IMG/VR virus record: IMGVR_UViG_3300044949_002300
Coordinates: 1 to 20,682 of that record
Length of the DNA stretch: 20,682 nt
Source of the DNA: a virus
Reading direction: 5' to 3' (one strand)
Position 1 is the first letter of the stretch; each line of letters opens with the position of its first letter. A program made the translations under genes and the position numbers. Under the pieces are notes generated by a model, which saw only the letters and a list, made by a program, of their open reading frames with translations, was not told the origin of the DNA and made no database searches. This document shows positions 7,671 to 13,431 of the stretch, piece by piece.

Positions 7671-8722
7671 TGCTTGCAAAGAAATTATTGGGGAGTAAAG
7701 GGGTTAGTGCATATAGCGGTAATATTGCTGTAGCTCATGCTACAACACCTTTTATTAGTGTTTATCCCTGGGTTTCTGGAAGCGGCTTCGGTGCTAAATA
7801 TGCCAATCCTGCTACTTTACCTACCAACATTGGTTTTGGTGTTGCATTTAGTCCTAACGGTGCATCGATTGCAGTTGTACACGCTTCAAGCCCATTCATT
7901 TCTGCTTATCCATGGTCAGGATCAGGATTTGGCACTAAGTATGCTAATCCAAGTATTTTACCTGGAGGCACTGGCATCTCTGTTGCATTTAGTCCCAATG
8001 GGGCATCAATTGCAGTTGGGCATACTACAAATACTCCATTTGTAATAGCTTATCCATGGAACCCTGGCTTTGGTCTTAAATATAGCGATCCAAGTTCTGG
8101 CGCACTTGGAGAAGTTAATGGAATCGCATTTAGTCCAAATGGAGCATCAATCGCATTTGCACATTCAAACTCACCATACATTAACGTTTATCCTTGGTCT
8201 TCAGTTACTGGTTTTGGAACTAAATTTGCAGATCCAGCTACTATACCAACTGGTATTGGATACGGTGTTGCATTTAGTCCTAACGGTGCATCGATTGCAG
8301 TTGTACACGCTTCAAGCCCATTCATTTCTGCTTATCCATGGTCAGGATCAGGATTTGGCACTAAGTATGCTAATCCAAGTACTTTACCTACAAGCGCAGG
8401 AGCTTTTTCAACCAGAAAAGTTACATTTAGTTCAAATAATGATGCAATTGTTTTAACAAATGAAGGAGGCAGTCCTTATATGGATGCTTACCAATGGAGC
8501 CCAGGATTTGGAGCAAGATATTCCAATCCTTCAACATTACCAGCAGGCAATTCTTACGGCGTTAAGTTTACTCCTGACGGTGCTGATGTTGCTGTAGCTC
8601 ACCAAAATAGCCCCTTCATTAGTGTATACCCCTGGAACTCTGCATCTGGATTCGGTACTAAGTATGCAAATCCTGCCGTTTTGACAGGTGGCAATGGAAA
8701 TGATGTTGCTTTTAGTCCTTAA
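7670..8722 (+). CDS. Seven-bladed beta-propeller tail protein
   Basis: This protein has seven near-identical repeats of about 45 residues. Each holds VAFSPNGASIAV, then SPFISAYPW, then GFGTKYANP. The seven YPW-type motifs (one is YQW) are spaced through the whole protein. The chain starts inside a blade (NIAVAHATTPF) and ends with the strand that begins a blade (NDVAFSP), so the ends can close the ring, the usual propeller 'Velcro'. ATG at 7670 overlaps the fibre gene's stop (TGATG). A GTG one codon earlier is also possible, but the ATG matches the arrangement at 6552. Length without the GTG is 350 residues. Blades 2 and 5 are encoded by a 118-base identical stretch. It is probably a receptor-binding virion protein; its ligand is unknown. 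Confidence 0.8.
   Translation: MLAKKLLGSKGVSAYSGNIAVAHATTPFISVYPWVSGSGFGAKYANPATLPTNIGFGVAFSPNGASIAVVHASSPFISAYPWSGSGFGTKYANPSILPGGTGISVAFSPNGASIAVGHTTNTPFVIAYPWNPGFGLKYSDPSSGALGEVNGIAFSPNGASIAFAHSNSPYINVYPWSSVTGFGTKFADPATIPTGIGYGVAFSPNGASIAVVHASSPFISAYPWSGSGFGTKYANPSTLPTSAGAFSTRKVTFSSNNDAIVLTNEGGSPYMDAYQWSPGFGARYSNPSTLPAGNSYGVKFTPDGADVAVAHQNSPFISVYPWNSASGFGTKYANPAVLTGGNGNDVAFSP
7838..7955 (+). repeat. 118-base exact repeat, copy 1 (blade 2)
   Basis: This stretch is identical by hand comparison to 8264-8381, 426 bases downstream. The other blades are well diverged in DNA, so this pair points to recent blade duplication or gene conversion. The first difference after the repeat changes Ile to Thr. 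Confidence 0.9.
8264..8381 (+). repeat. 118-base exact repeat, copy 2 (blade 5)
   Basis: Second copy of the repeat at 7838-7955. Both copies are in the same reading frame, so recombination between them would remove or add exactly three blades. Confidence 0.9.
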
Positions 8723-8894
8723 TAATTAACCGTTAAATAAAACATAAATTAAACTAAGGCGGGGCTAGATAGAGAAGATGTTATTGTTTTTAGGAAGTAC
8801 GGCAGCCGCCCCAAATCCAGAAACTTAATTAAACAAAACAACGCTGTTTAATTAATTGACTTGAAATAGAGTTATAGAAAAGCTCTATCTAAAG
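8723..8894 (+). promoter_or_regulatory. Endolysin leader with two hairpins and a 16-codon frame
   Basis: The 172 bases ahead of the endolysin carry three elements. A short open frame at 8778-8828 (MLLFLGSTAAAPNPET) resembles the start of the adhesin gene (LLGFLGSSA) and may be a remnant or a leader peptide. An 11-base perfect inverted repeat at 8825-8835/8845-8855 (loop 9) begins at its stop codon. A second hairpin of 8 pairs, one of them G-T, lies at 8866-8873/8881-8888 and reaches to within six bases of the ATG at 8895. That hairpin could hide the ribosome-binding region. Neither hairpin has a T-run, so they are not standard terminators. Confidence 0.5.
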
Positions 8895-9911
8895 ATGTCA
8901 ATAAAACTAAAGGATGCAGCAGAGTTTTTTAAGAAAGAACAGCATCAAATTGATGCATGGAATTGGCTTGAAGCTCAGCTGAAACCCGAGACCCTGGAAG
9001 AATTTGCAAGTAAATATCGAAATAAACCAAAGCCCAAAGAAGAAATATCTAATACGTGGGACGGTATATACGCGGCTGCTAAAAAAGCAGGTGCAAAATT
9101 CCCGGAATGCGTTTGTGCTCAGTGGGGACTCGAATCAGGATGGGGCAAGCATTTCTCTGGCACCTTCAACGCATTTGGTCTGAAGGGATCTGGTAGTGCT
9201 GTCAGCACCCAGGAGTTCATCAACGGTAAATGGATCACCATTACAGATAGCTTTATTGATTTTCCAGATCTTGAAACTTGCGTCTTCTATTTAGTGGACC
9301 GGTGGTACAAAGATTTTGGTCGCTTTAAAGGTGTCAACCGCGCCAAGACACGTAATGAGTGCGCTCAACTTTTAGTTGTTGAAAAATACGCTACAGATCC
9401 TGATTACAGCACCAAGCTCATCCAGATCATGGATCGTCAGCTTGGCACACCAGGAAACACTGAACAACCAAAAGAACCAGATAAGAAAACAGGTTTCAAT
9501 CCCTGGAGCCCCTTCACATTTAAAGTGACGCCAAACATTACGTATGGTGAGTTGACTCTTAACCAGGAAGCACGACGTTTTACCAAGCAATATCAATGTG
9601 ATACAGCATTAGAGATCTGTCAGTTCCTTGAAAAAGTACGCAGTGCATTCGGTAATAGACCTCTAATTATTACTAGTGCATCAAGACCAGAACCAATTAA
9701 TAAACGAGTTGGTGGTGCTAAGAACAGTGAGCATACCTACGATGCACCATCGAAAGGCGCAATTGACTTCTATATTGAGGGTGCCAGCGTTTACGCTGTG
9801 CAAGAATGGTGTGATAAATCTTGGCCATACTCAATTGGTTATGGAGCACCAAAAGGATTTATCCACTGCGGAATTCGTCAAGGAAGGCCAAAAGCAAGGT
9901 GGACATACTAA
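8895..9911 (+). CDS. Bifunctional endolysin: glucosaminidase plus M15 peptidase
   Basis: This 338-residue protein is a lysis enzyme acting on peptidoglycan. Residues about 55-187 form a FlgJ/LytD-type glucosaminidase domain (CAQWGLESGWGKHFSGTFN, with the likely catalytic Glu near 79). It would cut the glycan backbone. A linker rich in Gln, Pro and Lys leads to an M15A-type zinc peptidase domain at about 209-338, which would cut stem peptides. Candidate zinc ligands are His280 (SEHTYD), Asp291 (GAIDF) and His324 (GFIHCG). Their spacing is wider than in the shortest M15 motifs. No signal peptide or SAR segment is seen, so export would need a holin. Its 3' end overlaps an HNH gene by 71 bases. 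Domain calls are confident; specificity is inferred. Confidence 0.9.
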   Translation: MSIKLKDAAEFFKKEQHQIDAWNWLEAQLKPETLEEFASKYRNKPKPKEEISNTWDGIYAAAKKAGAKFPECVCAQWGLESGWGKHFSGTFNAFGLKGSGSAVSTQEFINGKWITITDSFIDFPDLETCVFYLVDRWYKDFGRFKGVNRAKTRNECAQLLVVEKYATDPDYSTKLIQIMDRQLGTPGNTEQPKEPDKKTGFNPWSPFTFKVTPNITYGELTLNQEARRFTKQYQCDTALEICQFLEKVRSAFGNRPLIITSASRPEPINKRVGGAKNSEHTYDAPSKGAIDFYIEGASVYAVQEWCDKSWPYSIGYGAPKGFIHCGIRQGRPKARWTY

Positions 9912-10425
9912 AAAACACAAGCCGCTTCCCCCGCTTAGTTTATTAAAGGATTTTTTTGAAGTTTCAAAAACTTCTGAAAGTGGATTGGTTTGGAGAATAA
10001 AAAGAAAGGGTAGAAATCCAGGAGACACTGCCGGCACAAAGAGACCGAGCGGCCACTGGCAGGTAAAAATAAATAATCAACTTTATGGTGTACATAGGAT
10101 TATTTTTTACTTAGAAACCGGTTGCAATCCAGGTAATTATATTGTCGATCATATCAAGGGCACAGATTATCCTTTAGAATTAAGAATGGCAACAAGCAGC
10201 CAAAACCGTTGTAACAGTAAATCTTCTCAAACAAAAAATAGAACTAGCAGATACAAAGGGGTCTATTGGTCAAGCAAAGACAAAAGATGGGGAACCTCCA
10301 TAATGATTAATGGAAAAAGAATTTATAAAACTTATTTAAAAACAGAAACAGAAGCAGCTTTAAAATACAACGAATTAGCCATTAAACATCACGGGGAATT
10401 TGCTGTTTTAAACATTATTGAATAA
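9841..10425 (+). CDS. HNH homing endonuclease with AP2-like DNA-binding domain
   Basis: This 194-residue protein has an HNH core (about 40-120: SGLVWRIKRKGRNPGDTAG, YGVHRIIFYLETG, IVDHIKGTD) followed by an AP2-like domain (about 133-190: SRYKGVYWSSKDKRWG and ALKYNELAIKHHGEFAVLN). These are free-standing phage homing endonucleases. The canonical DNR stretch after DHI is shortened (DHIKGTDYPLELRMAT), so the second catalytic residue is unclear. ATG at 9841 is the only plausible start: no ATG, GTG or TTG lies between it and the core domain. It puts the first 71 bases inside the endolysin gene in the +1 frame, with no Shine-Dalgarno sequence. Expression may be weak or coupled to endolysin translation. 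Confidence 0.85.
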   Translation: MEHQKDLSTAEFVKEGQKQGGHTKKHKPLPPLSLLKDFFEVSKTSESGLVWRIKRKGRNPGDTAGTKRPSGHWQVKINNQLYGVHRIIFYLETGCNPGNYIVDHIKGTDYPLELRMATSSQNRCNSKSSQTKNRTSRYKGVYWSSKDKRWGTSIMINGKRIYKTYLKTETEAALKYNELAIKHHGEFAVLNIIE

Positions 10426-10433
10426 AACAAAAA

Positions 10434-10595
10434 ATGAAAGTAAATAAAGAGTACAAACATAAAATAAACATGTGCTGGCAAGTTGGAGACGAAAAAAAAT
10501 GCGCAACCCTGTCAAAAGAACAGGCTTACGCAACTAGAGATTGGGTAGAAAAGGAAAACGGTGTTTGCTTCTGGTTCCAGGCTTTGCCTGATTGA
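10434..10595 (+). CDS. 53-residue hypothetical protein
   Basis: An ATG at 10434 opens 53 codons ending in TGA at 10593-10595. The product begins MKVNKEYKHKINMCWQV and ends CFWFQALPD. It is charged, with three Cys and three Trp, and has no membrane segment or known motif. It starts eight bases after the HNH stop and ends directly against the stop of the convergent gene at 10596, so the DNA is fully used, which favours a real gene. Function unknown. Confidence 0.6.
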   Translation: MKVNKEYKHKINMCWQVGDEKKCATLSKEQAYATRDWVEKENGVCFWFQALPD

Positions 10596-10760
10596 TCAGC
10601 GCTGCTTGGCACGCCCGATCACAAGGCCAGCAATTTCGATGAGCTTGTACACCTTACCGACAAGTTTGTCGTCAGAAGGAGTTGGGGTCAGTGCGCAGAT
10701 TGCAGAAGCAGCGGCGTGAACAGCCAGTGCAACTTCTAGGTAACGATTAAGATCGTGCAT
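10596..10760 (-). CDS. 54-residue conserved-type small phage protein
   Basis: The frame begins at ATG 10758-10760 with a clear GGAG Shine-Dalgarno about nine bases upstream. It ends in TGA exactly where the convergent + gene ends. The product has a helix of Ala, Val and Leu (YLEVALAVHAAASAICAL), then TPTPSDDKLVGKVYKLIEIAGL and a basic tail GRAKQR. The pattern of AVHAAAS, LTPTP and DDxLVGK looks like a small phage family I have a sense of but cannot name. The hydrophobic stretch is short and holds a His, so a holin role beside the endolysin is possible but not shown. Confidence 0.65.
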   Translation of the reverse strand: MHDLNRYLEVALAVHAAASAICALTPTPSDDKLVGKVYKLIEIAGLVIGRAKQR

Positions 10761-10812
10761 AATTAATCTCCAGATCTTTTTGTATTCTAATAGTTGATGC
10801 GAAGTATTTTAT

Positions 10813-10950
10813 TTAATCTTCATAAATACGGCAGCTTCTTTCCCAGGGGTTTTTATCGCAATAAGTTTTGAACCGCTGTTGCGTTGGCACTGGTTTGCCC
10901 AGGTGAAAACGTTTGGACAATTTACAAACTAACCAGTTGTATATATTCAT
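10813..10950 (-). CDS. 45-residue hypothetical protein, CxxNPW...CRxYED tail
   Basis: The ATG at 10948-10950 overlaps the stop of the preceding gene by one base (TAATG), which indicates translational coupling. The 45-residue product ends TYCDKNPWERSCRIYED. The two Cys on either side of NPWE are a pattern typical of small cyanophage proteins of unknown role. It has no membrane segment. The coupling and the Cys/Trp motif support a real gene despite its length. Confidence 0.6.
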   Translation of the reverse strand: MNIYNWLVCKLSKRFHLGKPVPTQQRFKTYCDKNPWERSCRIYED

Positions 10951-11690
10951 TACGGCACTGTAGTTAATGGTACAAAGATAGCAGGAAAACGATCATCAGC
11001 CTGGTGATCACGTTCCCAAGCTGCTTGCCATTCACTTAAAGAATGCTGATGCGCATCTTGACCATCATAAATGTCTGAACGATCATTCAAAATAAAGTCA
11101 TCGTTTTCCAATAAAAGCAACTCATAGTTTTCTAAAGCGATATTGAAATTAGGATCTGGAAACTCAATGACAACACCAACCTGATAGTTGATTGGTTCAT
11201 TGCGTGTAGCAAAGATACAAAGAAGATATGTCCCGCGTTCCAGGGGGAAGTAACGCTCATCACCTTTGTCCAAACGGTTTGGATTGAAGGTGTTGTAAAG
11301 GTCTGACTCTGCACCCATCACTTGACCAACATATGGGTTGTAAACTTTGCCGTCGTTGGTTACTTGAATACTGTCTGCCTGAAACACCGAACGACCGTTG
11401 ATCGGGTTGATGTTTAAGTCGTATACAGAAAAATCAATATCCCTTGGCTTGGGGCCACCTTTGGTGACGATGATCCAAGCACTTGAATTCAGGGTAAAGC
11501 TAAACCAGTTGTTATATGTACCACCGCCAAAACCACCGTTTGAATTTTGATTTGTATCAGCACGCCCAATGAGTTGGTATTTAGGCCCAAGACTTCCCTT
11601 TAAGTTGCGCAAAGAAAGTTGACTGAAAGTACCCATGTTTAGTGGGTTGTTCTGACTCCTTTGCCGCTGAGAAGGATTATCAGATGCCAT
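10950..11690 (-). CDS. Beta-sandwich protein, PPC-like, function unknown
   Basis: This 246-residue protein has a disordered polar N-terminus (MASDNPSQRQRSQNNPLNMG) and a beta-rich centre at about 55-185. The series YNNWFSFTLNSSAWIIVT, RDIDFSVYDLN, and YFPLERGTYLLCIFAT resembles prepeptidase C-terminal (PPC) type jelly-roll domains: FxFTL strand, D-x-D-x-x-x-Y strand, then a GTY strand. An acidic C-terminal tail (about 185-246) follows. PPC-like domains are usually extracellular binding modules, so a virion protein is possible, although the gene lies on the replication strand. It has no signal peptide. It is the first gene of a coupled pair with the 45-residue protein. The domain match is tentative. 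Confidence 0.6.
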   Translation of the reverse strand: MASDNPSQRQRSQNNPLNMGTFSQLSLRNLKGSLGPKYQLIGRADTNQNSNGGFGGGTYNNWFSFTLNSSAWIIVTKGGPKPRDIDFSVYDLNINPINGRSVFQADSIQVTNDGKVYNPYVGQVMGAESDLYNTFNPNRLDKGDERYFPLERGTYLLCIFATRNEPINYQVGVVIEFPDPNFNIALENYELLLLENDDFILNDRSDIYDGQDAHQHSLSEWQAAWERDHQADDRFPAIFVPLTTVP

Positions 11691-11718
11691 CTATAAACTT
11701 TAAACCTTTCAAACCATT

Positions 11719-12381
11719 CTACTCTTTGGGTATTTCTATATTTTCTGGGAATGTTATCGACTGTTTAAAGATACTATTGAATGCAGAAGGGTTCTCTTTA
11801 TTTCTTCCGTAGGCCATCAGCTTTTCTGCCTTGAACTCCAATTCAAAAGGATTTATTGTTTCAGGATAATACAATTTATTCCAGCTTGAAATCAGGTGGA
11901 GAGGGTTGCCGCATCTTGGATTACCACACAGATGCGTCACTACCATGCTGCCGATATCACCCCAAGCACAATTGTAAATTGCTTTATGAAAGCTCATGTT
12001 CTCTGCCTTTTGGTGGCTATAGGAAGAGCGATAGGACGGCATGCAGATGCGCTTAGGCGTGTAAGGGCCAGGTGATTCGATTGTCCAGCATGAATCCATA
12101 TCCCCCCTGGTGACACGCGACCACAGCTTTTGATATCTCGCTTTGTATTCAATGTTTAAATAATTGATATCAAATCCACAAAGATTTGATTGGATCTTAT
12201 GGACACAGTGGTAGCACCAGTGTTTTTCTTTATCGCGGATGTGATGGTTATGAGGACAGACAAAGCCACGGTAGTAGCCACTGTCATCAAGCTGCTCGTC
12301 GGAAAGTTCATCGATACCAGCAACAAACCGGAAGTCTGTTGCCTTGGCAAGCTTGCGTTCTGAACGGTGAATATTTGCCAT
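11719..12381 (-). CDS. HNH endonuclease with N-terminal zinc-binding motif
   Basis: This 220-residue protein carries a Cys/His cluster at about residues 42-61 (FVCPHNHHIRDKEKHWCYHC), probably a zinc finger. At about 148-165 lies an HNH_3-type core: VTHLCGNPRCGNPLHLISS, the usual HxCxNPxCxNPxHL signature. Between them, CWTIESPGPYTPKR is like the strand that precedes HNH cores in phage endonucleases. A DNA-nicking or homing role is likely; a packaging-associated HNH nuclease is an alternative, but no terminase is in view. It starts four bases after the stop of another HNH-type gene, so the two probably share a transcript. Catalytic His and Asn positions look intact. Confidence 0.75.
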   Translation of the reverse strand: MANIHRSERKLAKATDFRFVAGIDELSDEQLDDSGYYRGFVCPHNHHIRDKEKHWCYHCVHKIQSNLCGFDINYLNIEYKARYQKLWSRVTRGDMDSCWTIESPGPYTPKRICMPSYRSSYSHQKAENMSFHKAIYNCAWGDIGSMVVTHLCGNPRCGNPLHLISSWNKLYYPETINPFELEFKAEKLMAYGRNKENPSAFNSIFKQSITFPENIEIPKE

Positions 12382-12385
12382 TTTA

Positions 12386-12751
12386 CTAACAGGAATAAGA
12401 AATAACTTTCTTTTCCGCAGGGAATGCCACCGGTTTTTTGTTCGTACGTTTTGTCGGTACCAGCTTCATTCGGTTGTCTTTATTGACATTATTTTTTTCA
12501 TGAATGATGTCGATGTGCAAAGGATCCTCTTCGTTTTGCAAGAAATAAACCAGGCGGTGCGCCAGGTAAACACTGTTGTCGATGCAGACCATATAGAAGC
12601 CAGTCACCTTGTTCATGCGTCCAGCCTGAGTCCCAGCTTTGTTACAGGCCTTGTCGACCACCCACTCCAATCCGCTGGGGTAGCGGTCCGACAGTTTGAT
12701 CAGTTCTTGGACGCGCCAGAGGGGCGGCATTTCCTTTCGCTTGCTTGGCAT
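12386..12751 (-). CDS. HNH-type endonuclease with altered catalytic motif
   Basis: This 121-residue protein has the strand layout of phage HNH homing endonucleases: YPSGLEWVVDKACNKAGTQAG, then VYLAHRLVYFLQNEEDP, then DIIHEKNNVNKDNRMKLV. Where the family normally has DHI(N/D)G, this protein has D-I-I-H, so the general-base His is replaced by Ile with a His two residues later. It may be a decayed or altered nuclease, or a DNA-binding protein. It lacks an AP2 or other C-terminal DNA-binding domain, ending soon after the core, so it is short. It heads a run of two HNH-like genes. The start is the first ATG; no strong Shine-Dalgarno is seen. Confidence 0.65.
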   Translation of the reverse strand: MPSKRKEMPPLWRVQELIKLSDRYPSGLEWVVDKACNKAGTQAGRMNKVTGFYMVCIDNSVYLAHRLVYFLQNEEDPLHIDIIHEKNNVNKDNRMKLVPTKRTNKKPVAFPAEKKVISYSC

Positions 12752-13028
12752 AGCTGGTCACAGGGCCATTCCGAGATTTTATCAGCTTTTCTCCAGGTGT
12801 CTAGTGCAGCAAAAAACTAAGAATGAAATAGGAGAATTCTATATATAGATTAAATGACGCCGCTTGACCAAAGTGTACGTACTTTATTTCTCTTCACCTT
12901 CTTCGGCAACCTTCAAAACTTACAGTACTTTTCTAAAGTGTCATTTATCCATAGGGGGGATATACGCGGTACTCATTCTTAGTTCTTATGCACCGCATTC
13001 AAGTCCAACCTTGAGACCAAATACCCAC
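12752..13028. other. Gap without a convincing gene
   Basis: Together with the terminator and the bases to 13089 this is about 340 bases without a supported gene. The longest + frame here (12864-13124) runs through the terminator into the cupin gene on the other strand and shows no protein-like features. On the - strand only 11- to 17-codon frames are seen. The region is AT-rich near 12830-12860 and may hold the promoter for the HNH pair at 12751-11719. Confidence 0.5.
12842..12871 (-). promoter_or_regulatory. Candidate sigma70-type promoter for HNH genes
   Basis: On the - strand a TTGGTC hexamer (12866-12871) is followed after 18 bases by TATATA (12842-12847). This lies about 90 bases before the ATG at 12751 and downstream of the cupin terminator, where a new transcript would be expected. 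The match is modest and the region is AT-rich. Confidence 0.3.
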
Positions 13029-13056
13029 AAAAAAGGAGCTGCGTCCAACAGCTCCT
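13029..13056 (-). terminator. Rho-independent terminator after cupin gene
   Basis: An 8-base perfect stem (AGGAGCTG/CAGCTCCT, 13034-13041 and 13049-13056) with a 7-base loop is followed on the - strand by six T (complement of A 13029-13034). It lies about 34 bases after the cupin stop codon and would end the leftward transcript carrying the primase, speD, glycosyltransferase and cupin genes. Confidence 0.85.
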
Positions 13057-13089
13057 CAAACCGGATCGTCTCCTGGGGTACTTTACGCC

Positions 13090-13431
13090 CTATTTCCGGC
13101 CGTAGTCGTCGCTCAACCGAGTGATGTCCTCTTCGTACAGGTGGGTACCCCGCTGGACCTCAATCAGCACGAGTTCCGAATCACCGGCCTCCAGGCGATG
13201 GATGGCGCCAACGGGAATAAAGGCAGTGGTACCGGGGGACGCAAGGATTTCTGCATCTTCCACGGTGACCACACCCGTACCCGCCACCACTACCCAATGC
13301 TCAGAGCGGTGCTCATGCTTCTGGAGACTCAGTCTCGCTTGAGGCTTAACTGAGATTCGTTTGACTTTGTACGTCGGCCCCGAACAGATCGTTTCAAACG
13401 ATCCCCAGGGCCTTTCTTCCGCATAGGTCAT
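13090..13431 (-). CDS. Cupin, type II mannose-6-phosphate isomerase-like (ManC C-terminal domain)
   Basis: This 113-residue single-domain cupin matches the C-terminal isomerase domain of ManC/AlgA-type enzymes. It reads ERPWGSFETI, YKVKRISVKP, RLSLQKHEHRSEHWVVV, then FIPVGAIHRLE and LIEVQRGTHLYEEDI. The metal site is expected at Gln, the His pair of QKHEH, and the His of IHRLE. Such enzymes interconvert fructose-6-phosphate and mannose-6-phosphate, feeding GDP-mannose sugar synthesis; stand-alone copies may instead act on another sugar phosphate. The start overlaps the glycosyltransferase stop by four bases (ATGA), so the two are coupled and probably act together on a surface or DNA sugar. 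A strong terminator follows. The family is confident; the substrate is inferred. Confidence 0.85.
   Translation of the reverse strand: MTYAEERPWGSFETICSGPTYKVKRISVKPQARLSLQKHEHRSEHWVVVAGTGVVTVEDAEILASPGTTAFIPVGAIHRLEAGDSELVLIEVQRGTHLYEEDITRLSDDYGRK

Noticed and set aside
7737-8456. Long + frames (7737-8045 and 8070-8456) inside the propeller gene
   Set aside because: They repeat each other only because the propeller repeats do; their products are Leu/His-rich out-of-frame translations.
8856-8894. TTGACT as a -35 element for the endolysin
   Set aside because: No acceptable -10 hexamer lies at 16-18 bases; the region is better explained by the hairpin.
10596-10760. Calling the 54-residue protein a holin
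   Set aside because: The hydrophobic stretch is short and interrupted by His, and the gene is not in the endolysin's transcript.
12864-13124. An 86-codon + frame across the gap and terminator
   Set aside because: It runs through the cupin terminator and into the cupin gene in antisense; it is Ser-rich with no conserved pattern.
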